A stretch of 64,000 nt of DNA from Selaginella moellendorffii (taxonomy: Eukaryota; Streptophyta; Lycopodiopsida; Selaginellales; Selaginellaceae), in assembly GCF_000143415.4 (NCBI RefSeq), contig NW_003314312.1, forward strand, positions 131,159-195,158. Reading direction: 5' to 3'. The notes beneath the pieces were generated by a model. It ran no database searches. It saw only the letters and a program-made list of their open reading frames with translations, and was not told the DNA's origin. A program made the translations under genes and the position numbers. The number at the start of each line of letters is the position of its first letter. The stretch's first letter is position 1. Positions 24,552 through 34,158 of the stretch are shown here, in pieces.

Positions 24552-25943
24552 GGTAAGACATAAATCCCTAAGCCCTAAAGTGGAGCCAAAAGGGTGCCAC
24601 GTGGTAGTGGCTAAGGTGGAAGCCAAATGAATGTAACATATTTGGACTAAAACGCTCCAACTCGAAAAGGTTGAGAGCGGGAGTGGAACCCTCAACAAGG
24701 TGCTCAAGGACCAAGTTTGAAGTGAGAAATAAGTGAGTTTAGAAAAGGGGACACAAGAGGACTAACATATGATATATAGAAAAGTCCGAGATGGACCCAA
24801 GATGAAATCCGAGATAGACCCGAGATGGAGTCTGAGATGGAACCGAGACCAAGACAGAGTCCAAGTCCGAAACTAAGACTGAGACCGAGTCTAAGTCCGA
24901 GTCCAAGTCTAAGTCTGAATACTAATACAAGCTGTTGGGTGAAAGCTTAAAGCAATTATCCCCCAGGGGGGGCTACAGAGGTGCAGAGGGTTCCAAAAGT
25001 ATAGTAGGGAGAGTGTGGGGGTTGGACCCTAGTAGAGCTAGTTTGGCCAGGAAAGGCTAGTTTGGCCCAAGAAGGTTGTACCCAGGTGTTGGGTGATGAG
25101 ATAACCATTAGGAAGTTCAAAGTTAGAATAAATATGGACCGACAAGCAGGGTAGTTTGGTAAAGTGTTCAAGAGCCAGCTTTAATTCCCCCGGGAGATCG
25201 AATAGTCAATGCTCCCAGTCCAAGCATAAGTGGCACTACCTATTTAGATACCTGGCGTGGCTCAACGAAACTTCACTCTAAGCCCATATCTAGAGCACCC
25301 AAAGGCAAAAGGCAAGGAGAGTACCCATAAAGCTTGCATAGAGTCACAATGTTTTAAAATGTTGTCCCAGAGTCCCAAATAGTGGAAAAGAAAAGGAACA
25401 ATCCTTTGGTGTAGTGAGCAAGGATGCGGTCACATGATAAGGAAGTCCTAGAGAACAAAGGGACTTGGTCAAGCCTGTGGGCCTTGATTCAATAGTAGTG
25501 TTGGCAAACACGGCCATGGATAAAAAGGGACTTAGTGGGGACTAAAAGAAGGATATTAGGGAAAGCTATTCCCCATGTCTACAGACATTCTAAGGATGTT
25601 AAGAAGTGGATCTGGGATGACCACTCATGAACAAATGACCTAATCTTTGAGAGATAAGACTGTGATGTAGTTGATGTTGGATCACCAGTGTGACAAAGGT
25701 GAATAGACATGGCCTTAGCGTAACAGGCTGATATATCAGTAGTACTTTTGGGTGTCGGTCATAGGACCAGACATGTAGAGCACTTGGAATAAGTGCAAAG
25801 GTTAAGTGGCATGGATGCCATTCTTGGGGCTAGCAAACCCTAAGTCTTGAATTGGACTTCTGAAGGTTGTGAATGAAACTCCTCTAAGTGGTTAAAGGTG
25901 TGGTTAAGTGACTAAAGTAGAATGGAAAAATTAGTCGCTTACA
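24552..25943 (+). repeat. 3' LTR of LARD-like element 1
   Basis: Homologous to 12884-14429; ends GCTTACA at 25937-25943 followed by the target duplication CATAT. It has fewer of the GAGATGGA-type units than the 5' LTR. Confidence 0.85.
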
Positions 25944-26589
25944 CATATTTAACTCTGCATGAAGCAAGAAGTTATGGAAACAAATGCCATATTGCATCAT
26001 TGATTCAAATGGCTCTTTGACGAAAACGATGCAATTGTTAGAAAGTATCATCACAATCATCGACATGTCTAAATGTTCGTTTGAAAACATCTGAGAGAAT
26101 GCTCCAATCCGCACGAGTGGTTGCACTCAAGCCATTGTATCATTGAAGTGTTGTCCCTTGGAAACATGTGGGAAATTCATGTAAACGCTAAGCATTATCC
26201 TAAGAATGATATGTGGCAATCACCATAAAGTGATTAAACCAATAGTATATATCATCCCCAGGATTCCTATGGAATAACTCCAATTGAACACAAAAATTAG
26301 CAGCAAGAATAGGAGGAATTATACTATGCACCATAAGTGCCACCATCAATTGAATTTGGTTGTTCAATTGCAATTACATAGTATCAAGCAATTGCACTAA
26401 CTATTATTCTAAAATTAAAGGAGGAGGAGACTATTGCTCTACCATGAAAATGAATGAAAAAGGAAAGAACAAAAGAAAAAAAATTGAAAAAAGTAAAAGG
26501 AAAAGAAGATTTAGATAATGTAAAAACTAAATCCAAACCAAAATCCCAAATTTAAACACTCTACAAGGACGATCAAAAGTGCTCCTCAC
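25944..26589 (-). pseudogene. Gypsy A gag, N-terminal part and leader
   Basis: Minus-strand match to 49330-50035 of the sister element: the leader with its pyrimidine-rich stretch, the gag start region near 26330-26400, and the gag core. Frames are broken. Confidence 0.85.
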
Positions 26590-26740
26590 TGTGAGTGTAT
26601 AAAATATAGAAGTGGAATATAAAAATATATATATCAATTAACCCAAAAACCCTAATTTATATATAAGAGCGAATGGTTCAATCTGATAGTTACTAAAATC
26701 CCACTATGCTAATATTAATATACGGCACTTTAACCTCACA
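26590..26740 (-). repeat. 5' LTR of gypsy A
   Basis: Reverse complement of the 49152-49326 LTR, shorter and diverged. TGTGAG at 26590 and CCTCACA at 26734-26740 are the expected mirror ends. Confidence 0.85.
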
Positions 26741-26886
26741 CATTTAAATTTCCATTATCTTTTATTTTTGGGTTTGTAAAATTTTTTGGCAAAAGATTCT
26801 AAATCAAGATTCCATTAGGGCTTATAAAACTTGCAGAATATATGAAGTTTTGTCCCGCGCGAGCGAGGGAGGGCATTCTTGGAGTC

Positions 26887-27428
26887 ATGGCGGGGGCGGC
26901 GCCTCTGGATTTTCGATTCCTCGACGAGGGGCTAGGCGGCGCCAAGAACAAGAAGCACAAGCGCGATGCCGATCAGGCGGCGATGGATGTGGAGGAGCAG
27001 TGGCAGGAGGAGACGGCAGGCTTTGGACCAGAGCCTCGTCCTGCTTGGATGAGGGAGATTCCAGGCCCGTCTACGGTAAGCCCAGCTACGACAGCGTGAT
27101 CGCGGGGAAGGTGTCAGGGCGCAAGTGGAAGGAGGTGAAGACGTGCCGCGCGTCGGCGCTGTGGGTGAGCGTCGAGGGCAGCAGCCTGGAGGAGCGCGCC
27201 AAGGCCAAGCGCATCGCGGCAGAGTTCCGGGAGCGCAAGCAGCAGCTCAAGGAGCAAATCCGGGCCAACAAGGTGGACAAGCGAAAGAGGCTGGAGGAGT
27301 ACAAGAAGAGGAAGGAGGAAAACGTGAAGAAGTCGGGGTTGAAGCTCCAGAAGGTGACCAACCTCAAGAAACTCCAGAAAATGTCCAAGAGGGAAAAGAA
27401 GAAATTGGTGGCACAGCACGGCAATTAA
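26887..27428 (+). CDS. CGR1/CCDC86-like rRNA-processing protein, apparent frameshift
   Basis: Small, highly basic protein of the CGR1/CCDC86 family. In yeast, Cgr1 acts in 60S ribosome assembly in the nucleolus. The N-terminal part, from the ATG at 26887, reads as expected for plant members (Leu-Asp-Phe-Arg-Phe-Leu-Asp-Glu-Gly, then a basic stretch). The family core, Lys-Pro-Ser-Tyr-Asp...Val-Ser-Gly-Arg-Lys-Trp-Lys, and the long Lys/Glu/Arg helix to the stop at 27428 are in another frame. The switch falls at about 27051-27060 and needs one extra base or an intron of 3n+2 bases; no convincing tiny intron is seen. It is either a sequencing or assembly error or a recent loss-of-function mutation. 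An in-frame ATG at 26842 is also possible, but family similarity starts at 26887. Gypsy A ends 146 bp upstream. Confidence 0.75.
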
Positions 27429-28183
27429 AGGTGGCAGTGTGTCGCACAGATCTGCGAGAGAAAGTAAGTGCTAGACTCGATTGTTAGATCGATCGATAGT
27501 TTTATTTTTTCTCTCCTGTTTTTTGTCACTTTAATTCCTTGTTGTTGCCTGAGAAGGACCAGAGATTATCGCCGGGCTCTTCTCTCAGACCGATCAGCGA
27601 AAAAGAAAGCAAAGAAAGAAAAAACAATTCTAGAGCCTCGGATGTTGCAGTAGATGGAAGGCCCAGCTACTCATGCAAGTGAGCTACAGTGGTGTTGATT
27701 TCCTCAACGTTTAGAACAGCTCTTCTCCACTCGTTACTTGACTTTCGGCCGGCTCGATTTGGCTCGGCTCGGCTGCTTTAAAGGTTCCTACTGGTTTCCT
27801 GATTGGACGGACAAAATCCAAACTTCCATTGGTGTTGGAACCCAAGAGAAAGTCGAGAGGCGATAACCTTTTCATCCGCTTAGAAGAAAGCAGGAGAGCA
27901 ACTAGGCAACGAGAGACAAACTCGCCAACATTTCATTAGATGTACACAATAAATACAACAGCCGCCACAGCAGTAACAGCAGCAGCAAGAAGAAGAAAAA
28001 AACCAAGAGACAGAAGAGCGGATGATGTCAGAAAAAAATGGATGAACCGGGAAGAGATCTCGAAATCTTTGAACGTCCCGTGCCGCGTTCTGAGAAAAGG
28101 AAGGAGAAGCTGAAGAGAAACACAAGAAGTGTGCTCGCTCGCTGACCCGCTCGTTTGATCGAGAGCTAGCGAGTTAGCGCAGC
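27429..28183. other. Intergenic, convergent gene ends
   Basis: Separates the ends of the CGR1-like gene (+) and PAL (-). Presumably holds both 3' UTRs. I see no further gene; a short run of CAG-type repeats lies at 27962-27990. Confidence 0.6.
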
Positions 28184-30355
28184 TCAAAAACTGGGCGTTC
28201 CGGACCAGCCATCGAGACACTTCAACAAGGGAGCAACAAGCTTCCCCTGGCAGATGGCATCGTAGACTTTGGTGAAGTCCTCGCCGGGCGTTCCACTCTT
28301 GGTCCCCATGAGCAGCGCAGTTCCAGCACCTTTCCTCACAAACTCATACAGCGGCGCCGAGGCACAGTCGAAGATCCGGTTTGGCAGCACCGCGTTACCG
28401 CTCTCGTACGCCTCCCTGGCCGCCGGGACCTCGACACTCAACGCCGCCTTGAGCTCCTCCTCGAACAGCCCGATCTTGTGCAACACCGAGGAGCTCTCGT
28501 CCCCGATGTTCTTCAAGGCGTGCTCGACGAGAACCTGGCGGAGCTTCTGCATGAGCGGGTATCCAGCGCTGGCCGGATCATCGATGTAGGTGAAGACGTG
28601 CTGGTTGTCCACCACGGACAGGAGCTCCTTCTCGCAGAAGCGCGACGGCAGCAGCGCTCCGGCAGCTCCGGTGGTGACCGTGTTCTTAGCGGCGTGAGAG
28701 ACGGTCTGCTTCACGGTGGCTTGCAAGTTCTCCTCGAGGTGGCGGAGGTCGATGGCCTGGCACAATGCCACCAGATACGTCGACGACATGAGCTTGAGGA
28801 TGTCGAGAGCTTCCACCGTCTTGCGAGCGGAGACGAGGCCGAGAGAGTTCACGTCCTGGTTGTGCTGCTCGGCGCTCTGGACGTGGGTGGTGACCGGGTT
28901 GGCCAGGTACTGGAGCTCCGAGGTGTACGAGGCCATGGCGATCTCGGCACCTTTGAAACCATAGTCCAAGCTCGGGTTGGATCCGCCGCTCAAGTTGGAA
29001 GGCAGGCCGTTGTTGTAGAAGTCATTGACGAGCTCCGAGAACTGCGCGAACATGAGCTTCCCGATGGCCGCCACCGCCAAGCGCAAGTTATCCATGGACA
29101 CACCGATGGGCGTCCCCTGGAAGTTCCCGCCGTGGAGGGCCTTGTCGCGAGCAACATCGATGATCGGGTTGTCATTCACGGAGTTGATCTCGCGCTGGAT
29201 GGAGTGAGTGGCGTGGCGGATGACTTCGATCTGGGGGCCGAGCCACTGCGGGGAGGTGCGCAGCGCGTAGCGGTCCTGCTTGGGCTTCTTGAGGGAGTCG
29301 GTCTCGTGGAGCTTGGCGGCGGCTTTCATGTAGGAGCTCCCGGCGAGGACATGTTCCATGATGGCGGCGGCCTCGATCTGGCCGGGGTGGTGCTTGAGCT
29401 TGTGCGTCAGCGGATCCGTGAACTCGGGCTTGCCTTGCATCGCCTCGCAGAACATCGCGGACAGGATCTCGGCCAGGAGCGCCAGGACGTTGGCGTCGAA
29501 GCAGGCGATGGAGGCCACCGCCGCGCCGACTGCCGTGCCGTTAACGATGGCGAAGCCTTCCTTGGGCTGGAGCTCGAACGGCTGCTCCACGCCGACGAGC
29601 TTGAGCGCCTCGGCGCTGGTGACGACCTTCCCACCCGGCAAGACGGCGCGCACGTTGGATCGGCCGCTGAGCAGCCCGGCAATGTAGCTGAGAGGGACGA
29701 GATCGCCGGAGGCAGTGATCGTCCCGCGGAGTGGGATCCGCGCCACGATGCCCGAGTTGACGAGCTTCTCCATGGCGGACAGGATCTCCCACCGGATGCC
29801 CGAGTAGCCCTGGAGGAGCGTGTTGGTGCGCACCAGCATCGCGGCGCGCGCGAAGGCCAGCGGGAGAACGTTGGTCGAATCGTCGTCGCTGAAGATCCCG
29901 GCGTTGAGGACGCGGATGAGCTCGCGCTGGAGCCCCACGCCCTGGTTGATCCGGCGGTGGGAGGTGGCGCCGAATCCAGTCGTGACACCGTAGATGTCGG
30001 TCCCCTTCATCGCATTGTCGAGTACCCAGTTGGAGCTCTCGTCCACCCTCTTCTTGGCGGCGGCGGAATCCAAGCGTACCTGGGCGCCGCGCTTGGCCAC
30101 CGCCGCCACCTGGGCGATGGTGAGCGTGGTGCCCTCGATCGAGAAGCTGGGCTTGGCGGCGCCGTAGACGGTGTGGACCATCTCGCGGACCTCCTCGAGG
30201 TGGCTACCCGACATCGCCGCCGCGGCCTTCTTCCAGCTGAGGGGATCGGAGGTGTCGTAGCGCGGAGTGGAATTGGGGAGGCAGAGCGTGGGATCTGGCG
30301 ACACCCGGACGAGCGGCGAGTAGGAGGAGGTTGTGTCGCTGCCGTTGGCCACCAT
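28184..30355 (-). CDS. PAL: Phenylalanine ammonia-lyase (PAL), intronless
   Basis: Deaminates L-phenylalanine to trans-cinnamate, the entry step of phenylpropanoid and lignin synthesis; a cytosolic homotetramer. The chosen start at 30355 gives 723 residues, close to the usual 700-725; an upstream in-frame ATG at 30478 would add 41 residues lying in what looks like leader. The Ala-Ser-Gly triad that forms the MIO cofactor is at residues 215-217 in a perfect [10 protein letters not shown] context. The catalytic-loop Tyr is at 122 and the Gly-Phe-Gly-Ala-Thr-Ser-His segment follows. Asn-Asp-Asn-Pro and Glu-Gln-His-Asn-Gln-Asp are intact. Unusually, the substrate-selectivity position, Phe in seed-plant PAL (Ile-Arg-Phe-Leu-Asn-Ala-Gly), is Val149 here. 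The gene has no intron. GC content is high, giving long antisense open frames that are not genes. Confidence 0.97.
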   Translation of the reverse strand: MVANGSDTTSSYSPLVRVSPDPTLCLPNSTPRYDTSDPLSWKKAAAAMSGSHLEEVREMVHTVYGAAKPSFSIEGTTLTIAQVAAVAKRGAQVRLDSAAAKKRVDESSNWVLDNAMKGTDIYGVTTGFGATSHRRINQGVGLQRELIRVLNAGIFSDDDSTNVLPLAFARAAMLVRTNTLLQGYSGIRWEILSAMEKLVNSGIVARIPLRGTITASGDLVPLSYIAGLLSGRSNVRAVLPGGKVVTSAEALKLVGVEQPFELQPKEGFAIVNGTAVGAAVASIACFDANVLALLAEILSAMFCEAMQGKPEFTDPLTHKLKHHPGQIEAAAIMEHVLAGSSYMKAAAKLHETDSLKKPKQDRYALRTSPQWLGPQIEVIRHATHSIQREINSVNDNPIIDVARDKALHGGNFQGTPIGVSMDNLRLAVAAIGKLMFAQFSELVNDFYNNGLPSNLSGGSNPSLDYGFKGAEIAMASYTSELQYLANPVTTHVQSAEQHNQDVNSLGLVSARKTVEALDILKLMSSTYLVALCQAIDLRHLEENLQATVKQTVSHAAKNTVTTGAAGALLPSRFCEKELLSVVDNQHVFTYIDDPASAGYPLMQKLRQVLVEHALKNIGDESSSVLHKIGLFEEELKAALSVEVPAAREAYESGNAVLPNRIFDCASAPLYEFVRKGAGTALLMGTKSGTPGEDFTKVYDAICQGKLVAPLLKCLDGWSGTPSF

Positions 30356-30649
30356 TTTCGCTTCTTCCCCTGGATCGATCGATCGATTGAGGGAGGATTT
30401 GTCTAGCTCCTGCAGCAGGGGAGGAATGAGAAGCCCAAATTGAGAGCGCCGGTAAATCGAGCTCCTGCCAATGCACAAGACGAGGATGCGTGGAATCGAT
30501 TGCCCGGCCTTGCCCTGTTCTCCGATCGAATCGTCCTCTCTCTCGGATCAAATCGAATGTTTGCGCTCTTCTTTCTGTGTTCTTCTTCTTTTGTGCGTTG
30601 GAAAAAGAGAGAAGAGAGAACACTGATCCGTGCCAGCGTTTGAACTACG

Positions 30650-30656
30650 CTTTATA
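30650..30656 (-). promoter_or_regulatory. PAL TATA box
   Basis: TATAAAG on the minus strand, about 295 bp before the chosen PAL start. A long purine- and pyrimidine-rich leader follows, as expected for the 5' UTR; transcription would begin near 30620. Confidence 0.7.
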
Positions 30657-30677
30657 CCCGCGGATGAGGGCTGCGCG

Positions 30678-30697
30678 GTCATGGCCATGGCCATGAC
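30678..30697. promoter_or_regulatory. 20-bp perfect palindrome upstream of the PAL TATA box
   Basis: GTCATGGCCATGGCCATGAC equals its own reverse complement. It sits 21 bp upstream of the TATA box on the gene's strand, a position suited to a dimeric regulator. The protein is unknown. Confidence 0.55.
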
Positions 30698-30742
30698 TGG
30701 CATGATGTGGCAGCCGGATGCCCCGAGAATATTCTGGGCCGG

Positions 30743-30749
30743 ACCAACC
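30743..30749 (+). promoter_or_regulatory. AC-element-like MYB site in PAL promoter
   Basis: ACCAACC matches the AC-II type element known from PAL and other phenylpropanoid promoters, where R2R3-MYB factors bind. It is about 87 bp upstream of the TATA box, in reverse orientation to the gene. A 7-bp match alone could be chance. Confidence 0.5.
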
Positions 30750-30899
30750 TACGGCTGCGCCGCTGTAGGGAAATAAAACACATGGGCGGCAACCGCGGCG
30801 TCCAGGTGGACGGCCGGATTGTCAAGCCCACATGGCGGACGGGTGGATAGACTGGTGGGCATGCTGGTCATGGTGACGTGGAGCCCTAAAAGGTTGATG

Positions 30900-32969
30900 C
30901 ATGTATGCTAATATCTATCTTTTTGTTTGGGGGTTCTCTTCTTTCTTGTGTATGTGTGGGGTTGTTATATGCTGTTTGGAGAGACCAGCCATCTCCCCTT
31001 TATGTTTTGATCAATCTGAAATGCCTTTGTTATTTGGTTTGGTGGACCTATCTACAGTGTTTATGCAATTTGCCTATTATAGTTCTTCAGCATGCATTGT
31101 GTAGTTTTCTCTCTTCCTTGATTTCCTAGTGGTTTCAATGCCCTATTTGTTGCTCTAACACACCACATGCTTAATAACTAAAGGACTTGCCAAATAATTT
31201 ATAATAGTTCAAATATAAAGGGAAAAGGGGTATTTGGATTTTCGATGGTGATCTATTATGCTAAGTTTAAGTTAGTACTTTGTTTCTTTGAGAATTTGCT
31301 TATAAAGTGTTAGAAAAGGTTATAACATTCACTTGTTATAACTTGTTGGTTTATTCGTTAACACTTTGAGTAAATTGTTGGATGAAGAAGGTGTATAATT
31401 GAGGCATTGACATCACTAGCATTTATGTTAGTGAAAGTGGCATTGTAATTTCGAGTGATGAGGAATTTTCTTTACATCTTGATTTTTCATGTCATTTTTT
31501 TTGTTAATGCATTGTAATTTCGAGTGATGAGGAATTTTCTTTACATCTTGATTTTTTATATCATTTTTTTTGTTAATGTTTTGCTTTCACATTGGATCTT
31601 AAAGGTGATTGAAGAAAAGTATTAATGCAATGTAGATATTTGAAGCTATGGTTTTCATGATCAAATCTTGGGTATTCACTTTGCATTTTGCGGATGTTGA
31701 TGTCGGATTTGGAAATATGGGCATAATGTTAGCATGCTATTAGGTTATAAAAATTTGTGTTGAGGTGAACCTATATGAAGTTGTATGTAAAAGAAAGTTG
31801 GTTGAGTCTTGAAAGTTTATATTTTTAGACTAAAAATCATTCTTTCTTTAGGATGGAAATTTTCCACAAATTTTCTTAAACTTTTCCAATGGCTGATCTA
31901 TTGATCATTTTGTTCAAAAACCATTTTGTTTTCAAAAGCCAATACAAACTAGTGAAGTGATCTTGGTTAGCTTAGACCTTAGTAAATAGTTTGTAAGATG
32001 CGACCTAAAAGGGATGTTAACTTTTAGGCTAAAATAATTGAGTTTAGATAGAGTCTGAAGTTGGTATAGAAAAGTGGCCATTACACTTTTCTATAAAGGT
32101 GATCTTTGTGTCTTTGTTTTGTAACATTATGTTTGATGGCAAGTTGCATCTTGCATTTTATTAAACTCTATGAGAGTAGTGAACTTTTATTAATTTTGAC
32201 TTGGTCTTAGTGGCCCTACATCTTGGTTGAGGATAGTGATGTCTAACTTAGTTGTTTGCAGTTAAAATGTTAATATCCATATTATAGCCTTGTCTATGAG
32301 GAAGTTGTATACTAATATGAGACCATTTCATCATCTTTACTTTAGTTTTAACTAGTTAACCTCTTCAAGATATACTCAAAATTATTAGTTATACGTGTTT
32401 ATGAGTTTATTACAATTTGATTAGATTTGAGTGGTCATTTAATCGTGCTTATTCATGAACCTTTATCTTATACCTAGGGTATTACATTTATATTGGACAA
32501 ATATATAACTTGATGATATGAGTTTAGTGTTTAGATTTTATGAAAGACAAGTTAAAAAGTGATTGTTAGTTATCTTGCAATTAGTGATTGCTTATAAATT
32601 TTATTAAGGACTTGCTTTACTTAATGAAAATTTGTTAGTGATAGGTTTACTTTACTGGATAGGATTGTGTTATTAAACTTGTATGGTTTTTCCATATTAG
32701 TATATCAATTCCACCTTTATCAATTTTATATAGTTGTGTTTAATCTGTGGTGTTGGATTTCATTGAGTCTTAAATGTGATGAATCACTCATTGATGATAT
32801 GTTATTTATAACTATATATTGTTGAAGGATTAGTTTCAGATATTGAGTAAAATATTTTTGACTTTGGTTAGTTTGGTTACTAAAGAGTTTTGAGTGGTGA
32901 TTCACTTTTACTTTCTTCTAGCTTTGTTTTGGTGTTGATAGCATTGAAGTGATGCTTTGTCATTTACAA
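30900..32969. other. AT-rich region without recognisable genes
   Basis: About 2 kb of AT-rich sequence with no coding similarity in any frame. The only structure noted is the 69-bp tandem duplication at 31440-31577. It is probably old repeat DNA. Confidence 0.6.
31440..31577. repeat. Tandem duplication of a 69-bp unit
   Basis: Two nearly identical copies, 31440-31508 and 31509-31577, each starting GCATTGTAATTTCGAGTGAT and ending in a T-rich stretch followed by GTTAAT. Only about three differences. Confidence 0.92.
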
Positions 32970-34158
32970 AAAGCTTTGACCTAAAAAGTCAAGAATGGGA
33001 GTGGAACTATAAATTAAGTGCTCAAGGGATGAGCATGAAGCAATTAGTGAATGAGTCTCCAAAAAGGGACACAAAAAAGACTAATACATGGCAAGTGTTG
33101 TGACATATGGAACTATCAAGAACAAGATAGAATCTGAGATGGAGTCTGAGATGGACCCAAGATGGAGTCTGAGATGGACCCAAGATGGAGTTCGAGATGG
33201 ACCCAAGATGGAGTCCAAAACTAAGATTGAGACTGAAACCAAGTCTAAGTTTGAGCCCAAGTTCAAATCCAAGTCCAAGTCTAAGTCTAAGGGTGAAAGC
33301 CCAAAACAATTATCTCCTATAAACTTTAGGAATTCCAAAAGTATAGTAGGCGTTAGTTTGGCCAGGAAAAGCCAGTGTGACTAACTATATCCATGTATTG
33401 GATGATGGTATAGCTATTAAAGAGTCCAAGGCTAAATATAAGCTCCTAAGTTAGGATTTCCCGGGAGGTCACCCAGCCCAGTACTATTCAAACTTAATAA
33501 CAATTACCCCAAGTATCTCAAGACCCTTAACCGATTGAAAAAAGGGGTGCACTATTATTCATGGACCCTTTCCCTCTATATTTGAATCTTATGAATCATA
33601 TCTCAAGTCATTCCCTTTGATTGCTTACACTAAAGTTGAAAAGTCCTTTTATGTAGTGATTAAGGATATGATCACATGGTGAAGAAGTTTTAGATATCGG
33701 TGGAAGCCTTTCAGGCTAATGACAATGTTGGCAAGTATGGCTGTGGATGGGGACTTGGTGGGAATTAAAAAAAGAACATTAGGAAAGGGTGTTCCTTATA
33801 TTTTCCAGCATCTTAAAGATGCTAAAATGTGGTTATAAAATGACCACTCATAGATAGATTTTGAGAAATGGGTTTGTAATGCAAGTGGTCTTAAACCACT
33901 AAGGTGACAAAAATGAATGGGCATAGATTTAACATAATAGACTGATATATTGGTAATACCTTTGGGTGTTGGTTATAAGATGGAACAAGTAGAACATTTA
34001 AACCAAGTGTAAAGGCTAAGTGGCATAAATGTCATTTATGAGGTTAGCAATTCCCTAAGTTCGGAGTAGGACTCATGGAGGTTGTGAATGAGACTCCTCT
34101 AAGTGGTTAAAGGTGTGGTTAAGTGATTTAAGTAGAATGAAAAATTTAATTACTTACA
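32970..34158 (+). mobile_element. LTR fragment of the LARD-like family
   Basis: Homologous to the 3' LTR at 24552-25943 from about 24640 onward, with GAGATGGAGTC-type units at 33135-33220 and the same final block ending TTACTTACA at 34158. The outer 5' part is missing, and there is no adjacent internal region, so it is a solo or truncated LTR. It is interrupted by the 5S-bearing element at 33437-33629. Copy B of the PPR-ClpX segment begins immediately after it. Confidence 0.8.
33437..33629 (-). mobile_element. 5S-rRNA-bearing TRIM-like solo LTR, no. 3
   Basis: A 193-bp insertion in the LTR fragment with perfect 5-bp duplications, CTAAA at 33432-33436 and 33630-33634. It starts TATAAGCTCC (from TGTAAGCTCC) and ends TTGCTTACA. 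The minus strand has GGCTGGGTGACCTCCCGGGA and GAATAGTACT, matching the 5S intermediate element and box C region, although the box A part is eroded. The right half holds one copy of the unit that is tripled in element no. 1. It is the best outline of an intact solo LTR among the three. Confidence 0.8.

Larger units (their letters stand above)
12884..25943 (+). mobile_element. LARD-like LTR element 1 (non-coding, nested host)
   Basis: A large LTR element on the plus strand inserted into gypsy A gag with a perfect 5-bp target duplication: CATAT at 12879-12883 and 25944-25948. Its parts are a 5' LTR (12884-14429), a primer-binding site like the 3' end of initiator tRNA-Met (14433), an internal region 14430-16933 that resumes at 23774-24551, a purine-rich tract just before the 3' LTR, and the 3' LTR (24552-25943). 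I recognise no gag, protease, RT or integrase anywhere in the internal sequence, so it fits a large retrotransposon derivative moved in trans. It is interrupted by element 2. Confidence 0.88.
4606..26740 (-). mobile_element. Ty3/gypsy LTR retrotransposon A, interrupted by nested insertions
   Basis: A single minus-strand element can be reassembled by comparison with the related plus-strand element at 49152-54093. The 5' LTR is at 26590-26740, the 5' part of gag at 25944-26589, the rest of gag at 12524-12883, the protease region at 11010-11610, and RT end, RNase H and integrase at 5300-7364. The 3' LTR is at 4606-4776. All pieces lie in the right order and orientation, and each break coincides with another mobile element. 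Every coding part is full of stops and shifts. About 550 bp of RT core, corresponding to 51100-51650 of the sister element, is missing where the LINE sits. No target-site duplication of the outer element could be identified. Confidence 0.9.

Noticed and set aside
27962..27990. CAG-type triplet repeat after PAL as a possible regulatory repeat
   Set aside because: Only a few imprecise units; common in 3' flanks.
28478..30406. 642-residue open frame on the plus strand opposite PAL
   Set aside because: It is the antisense shadow of the GC-rich PAL coding sequence, with skewed Gly/Glu/Arg composition and no family similarity.
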